Assembly (NCBI GenBank): GCA_913061385.1
Contig: CAJXTM010000148.1
Location: 1 to 7,640 of the forward strand
Direction of reading: 5' to 3'
Source: an uncultured Rhodopirellula sp.
GTDB lineage: Bacteria; Planctomycetota; Planctomycetia; Pirellulales; Pirellulaceae
Length of the DNA: 7,640 bases
In this document: piece after piece, positions 6,837 through 7,640 of the stretch
Numbering within the stretch: position 1 is the stretch's first letter
How the letters are laid out: every line of letters starts with the position of its first letter
Notes under the pieces: generated by a model
The model's input: the letters and a program-made list of their open reading frames with translations, nothing else
The model's database searches: none
Told to the model about the DNA's origin: nothing
Program-made: the position numbers and the translations under genes

Positions 6837-6866
6837 ATTCAGGGAACGGCACCTGCCACGTTTTTC
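6813..6866 (+). terminator. Inverted repeat followed by T-run (weak terminator candidate)
   Basis: GGCAGGT (6813-6819) and ACCTGCC (6851-6857) are 7-bp complements with a 31-nt loop that contains part of the G-rich repeat. The right arm is followed by ACG and five T (6861-6865). The loop is long for an intrinsic terminator and the site lies over 300 nt past the rhomboid stop codon, so this may be only a by-product of the repeat cluster. Confidence 0.2.
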
Positions 6867-7161
6867 TTGCCTGGCCAGCTCCAGAAACTAGATTTCCTCG
6901 CCTGCTACTGGTGTACTCCTGCTTTCTTGCGTCTTGCCTGTAAGCCCTTCTACTTGCCCCCAGCGGCATTCCCAGCCTGTTCACACACCTGTCTGCATAT
7001 TGCTGTTGAACCTGCTGGTTAAATCCCCGCGACCCGGCCCAAGCAGCTGCTGATCTCTCAAAAACGACGGTCGAAATATGGATGGGGTTGCTTGCTTCCT
7101 ATCCTTTCTTGTCGAGAAACCTCGGATCAATCTTTTTACCTGCAAATTTTGAGAGACAACG

Positions 7162-7374
7162 ATGAGTGACGCAAAAGAAACCAACACGTGGCCCGAGTTG
7201 GCAATTGGACTCTACGACTCACTGACCGGTCGAAACGCTGAGATTACTTACGATTTTGAGAATATGGAAGTTTCGGTGCCCGCGAAGACGGGTGGAGAAA
7301 ACGTTGGCTATGCACAGTGGAAACTTAACGGCGTTTTGAAGATCCGAACACGAGACGTAGCTAGTAACCAATGA
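7162..7374 (+). CDS. Small conserved-looking protein of unknown function (70 aa)
   Basis: I cannot assign a function. The 70-residue sequence looks like a genuine soluble protein: no signal peptide or membrane helix, and an acidic, well-mixed composition. It opens with WPELAIGLYDSLTGR (10-24). Alternating polar and apolar stretches typical of beta strands follow (AEITYDFENMEVSVP, 26-40; AQWKLNGVLKIRT, 52-64). A purine stretch (gagagacaacg) precedes ATG 7162 and can serve as a weak ribosome site. The stop codon overlaps the start of the next gene (ATGA at 7371-7374), a strong sign that both are real and co-translated. From memory it resembles small hypothetical proteins of planctomycetes. Confidence 0.7.
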   Translation: MSDAKETNTWPELAIGLYDSLTGRNAEITYDFENMEVSVPAKTGGENVGYAQWKLNGVLKIRTRDVASNQ

Positions 7375-7591
7375 CCGGCCGACAGCATCGAGGAGTTCGC
7401 TTCGATGCGGAAATGAAGTTGGAACGGTTCGAAGGCACCACGTGTGTTCAAACGGTGCTTCTCTCAACGCAGGACAACGGAACATTAACACTGTCGTGTT
7501 CCGGGAAATTTCCCAGCACGACATTGAAGCAGCTACGGGAGCTGCGTGCGAGAGTCCGCGAGTTTGTGCAGGTTACGGGGCAGGACCTGGT
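7371..7591 (+). CDS. Small unknown protein, 5' part only (cut by adapter)
   Basis: The frame from ATG 7371 is open for 73 complete codons to the contig's genomic end. It begins MTGRQHRGVRFDAEM and continues through probable beta strands (TCVQTVLLSTQ, 24-34; GTLTLSCSGKFP, 37-48) into a basic, probably amphipathic helix (TLKQLRELRARVREFVQ, 51-67). An in-frame TAA at 7365-7367 leaves ATG 7371 as the first start. It overlaps the previous stop by ATGA, with no clear ribosome site of its own, so translational coupling is likely. No family was recognised. Any continuation as CLLYTSDAADDSLRVD is adapter. The true length and C-terminus are unknown. Confidence 0.65.
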
Positions 7592-7640
7592 CTGTCTCTT
7601 ATACACATCTGACGCTGCCGACGACTCCTTACGTGTAGAT
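7592..7640. other. Nextera P5-side adapter (sequencing artefact)
   Basis: 7592-7610 (ctgtctcttatacacatct) is the reverse complement of the Tn5 mosaic end. 7611-7624 is the Nextera read-1 segment. 7625-7632 (ctccttac) is an index matching the reverse complement of S505, and 7633-7640 starts the P5 sequence. Genomic sequence ends at about 7591. Confidence 0.98.

Larger units (their letters stand above)
6496..7161. other. Intergenic region with short repeats and a pyrimidine-rich half (~670 bp)
   Basis: No convincing gene is present. The minus-strand open frames here owe part of their length to the Pro/Arg/Cys-coding short repeat and look spurious. The first part holds the hairpin at 6531-6554, and the middle holds the G-rich repeat at 6795-6836. 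From about 6858 the top strand becomes rich in C and T, with TCTTGCCTG at 6865-6873 and again at 6932-6940. The promoter of the 7162 gene should lie near the end, but no clear -35/-10 pair was found. Confidence 0.55.

Noticed and set aside
6584..6984. Minus-strand frames of 84 and 73 aa across the spacer after the rhomboid gene.
   Set aside because: Part of their length comes from the G-rich short repeat read in two frames (MPPK-like and CPRR-like), which is typical of non-coding repeat DNA.

Overview
The window is an assembled contig whose two ends are untrimmed Illumina Nextera library adapters. Bases 1-49 carry the P7 side, with an index matching N710. Bases 7592-7640 carry the P5 side, with an index matching S505. 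Genomic DNA therefore runs only from about 50 to 7591, and both terminal genes are cut by the adapter rather than by biology. The organism is most likely a planctomycete. The reasons are a small membrane protein that opens with an NPYAAP segment, long gene-poor spacers, a secreted glycoside hydrolase fused to a phosphodiesterase, and small coupled genes of a style common in that phylum. This assignment is inference from protein style, not from a marker gene.

Layout. 50-1461 (-): a secreted GH5-like glycoside hydrolase followed by the start of a glycerophosphodiester phosphodiesterase (GDPD) domain, truncated at the contig edge. 1462-2369: about 900 bp with no convincing gene. 2370-2966 (-): a four-helix membrane protein with an NPYAAP N-terminus. 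2967-3457: a divergent intergenic region with a short dyad and a strong leader hairpin. 3458-5833 (+): a 791-aa secreted VIT + vWA protein with a low-complexity Ser/Ala/Pro/Gln linker and a C-terminal Gly-rich / transmembrane / Arg-Lys tripartite tail. 5830-6495 (+): a rhomboid-family intramembrane serine protease of rhombosortase type, overlapping the VIT/vWA gene by ATGA. 6496-7161: about 670 bp of non-coding, repeat-bearing DNA. 7162-7374 (+): an unrecognised 70-aa protein. 7371-7591 (+): a second small gene, again ATGA-coupled and cut by the adapter.

The most interesting unit is 3458-6495. The tail of the VIT/vWA protein has the layout expected of a C-terminal sorting signal (GlyGly-CTERM-like). 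The gene coupled to it encodes a membrane serine protease with the conserved GLSG serine and HLAG histidine. This looks like a dedicated surface protein with its own processing enzyme. It parallels the known proteobacterial arrangement in which a VIT/vWA protein with an LPXTG tail sits beside a dedicated sortase, but here the enzyme is a rhomboid.
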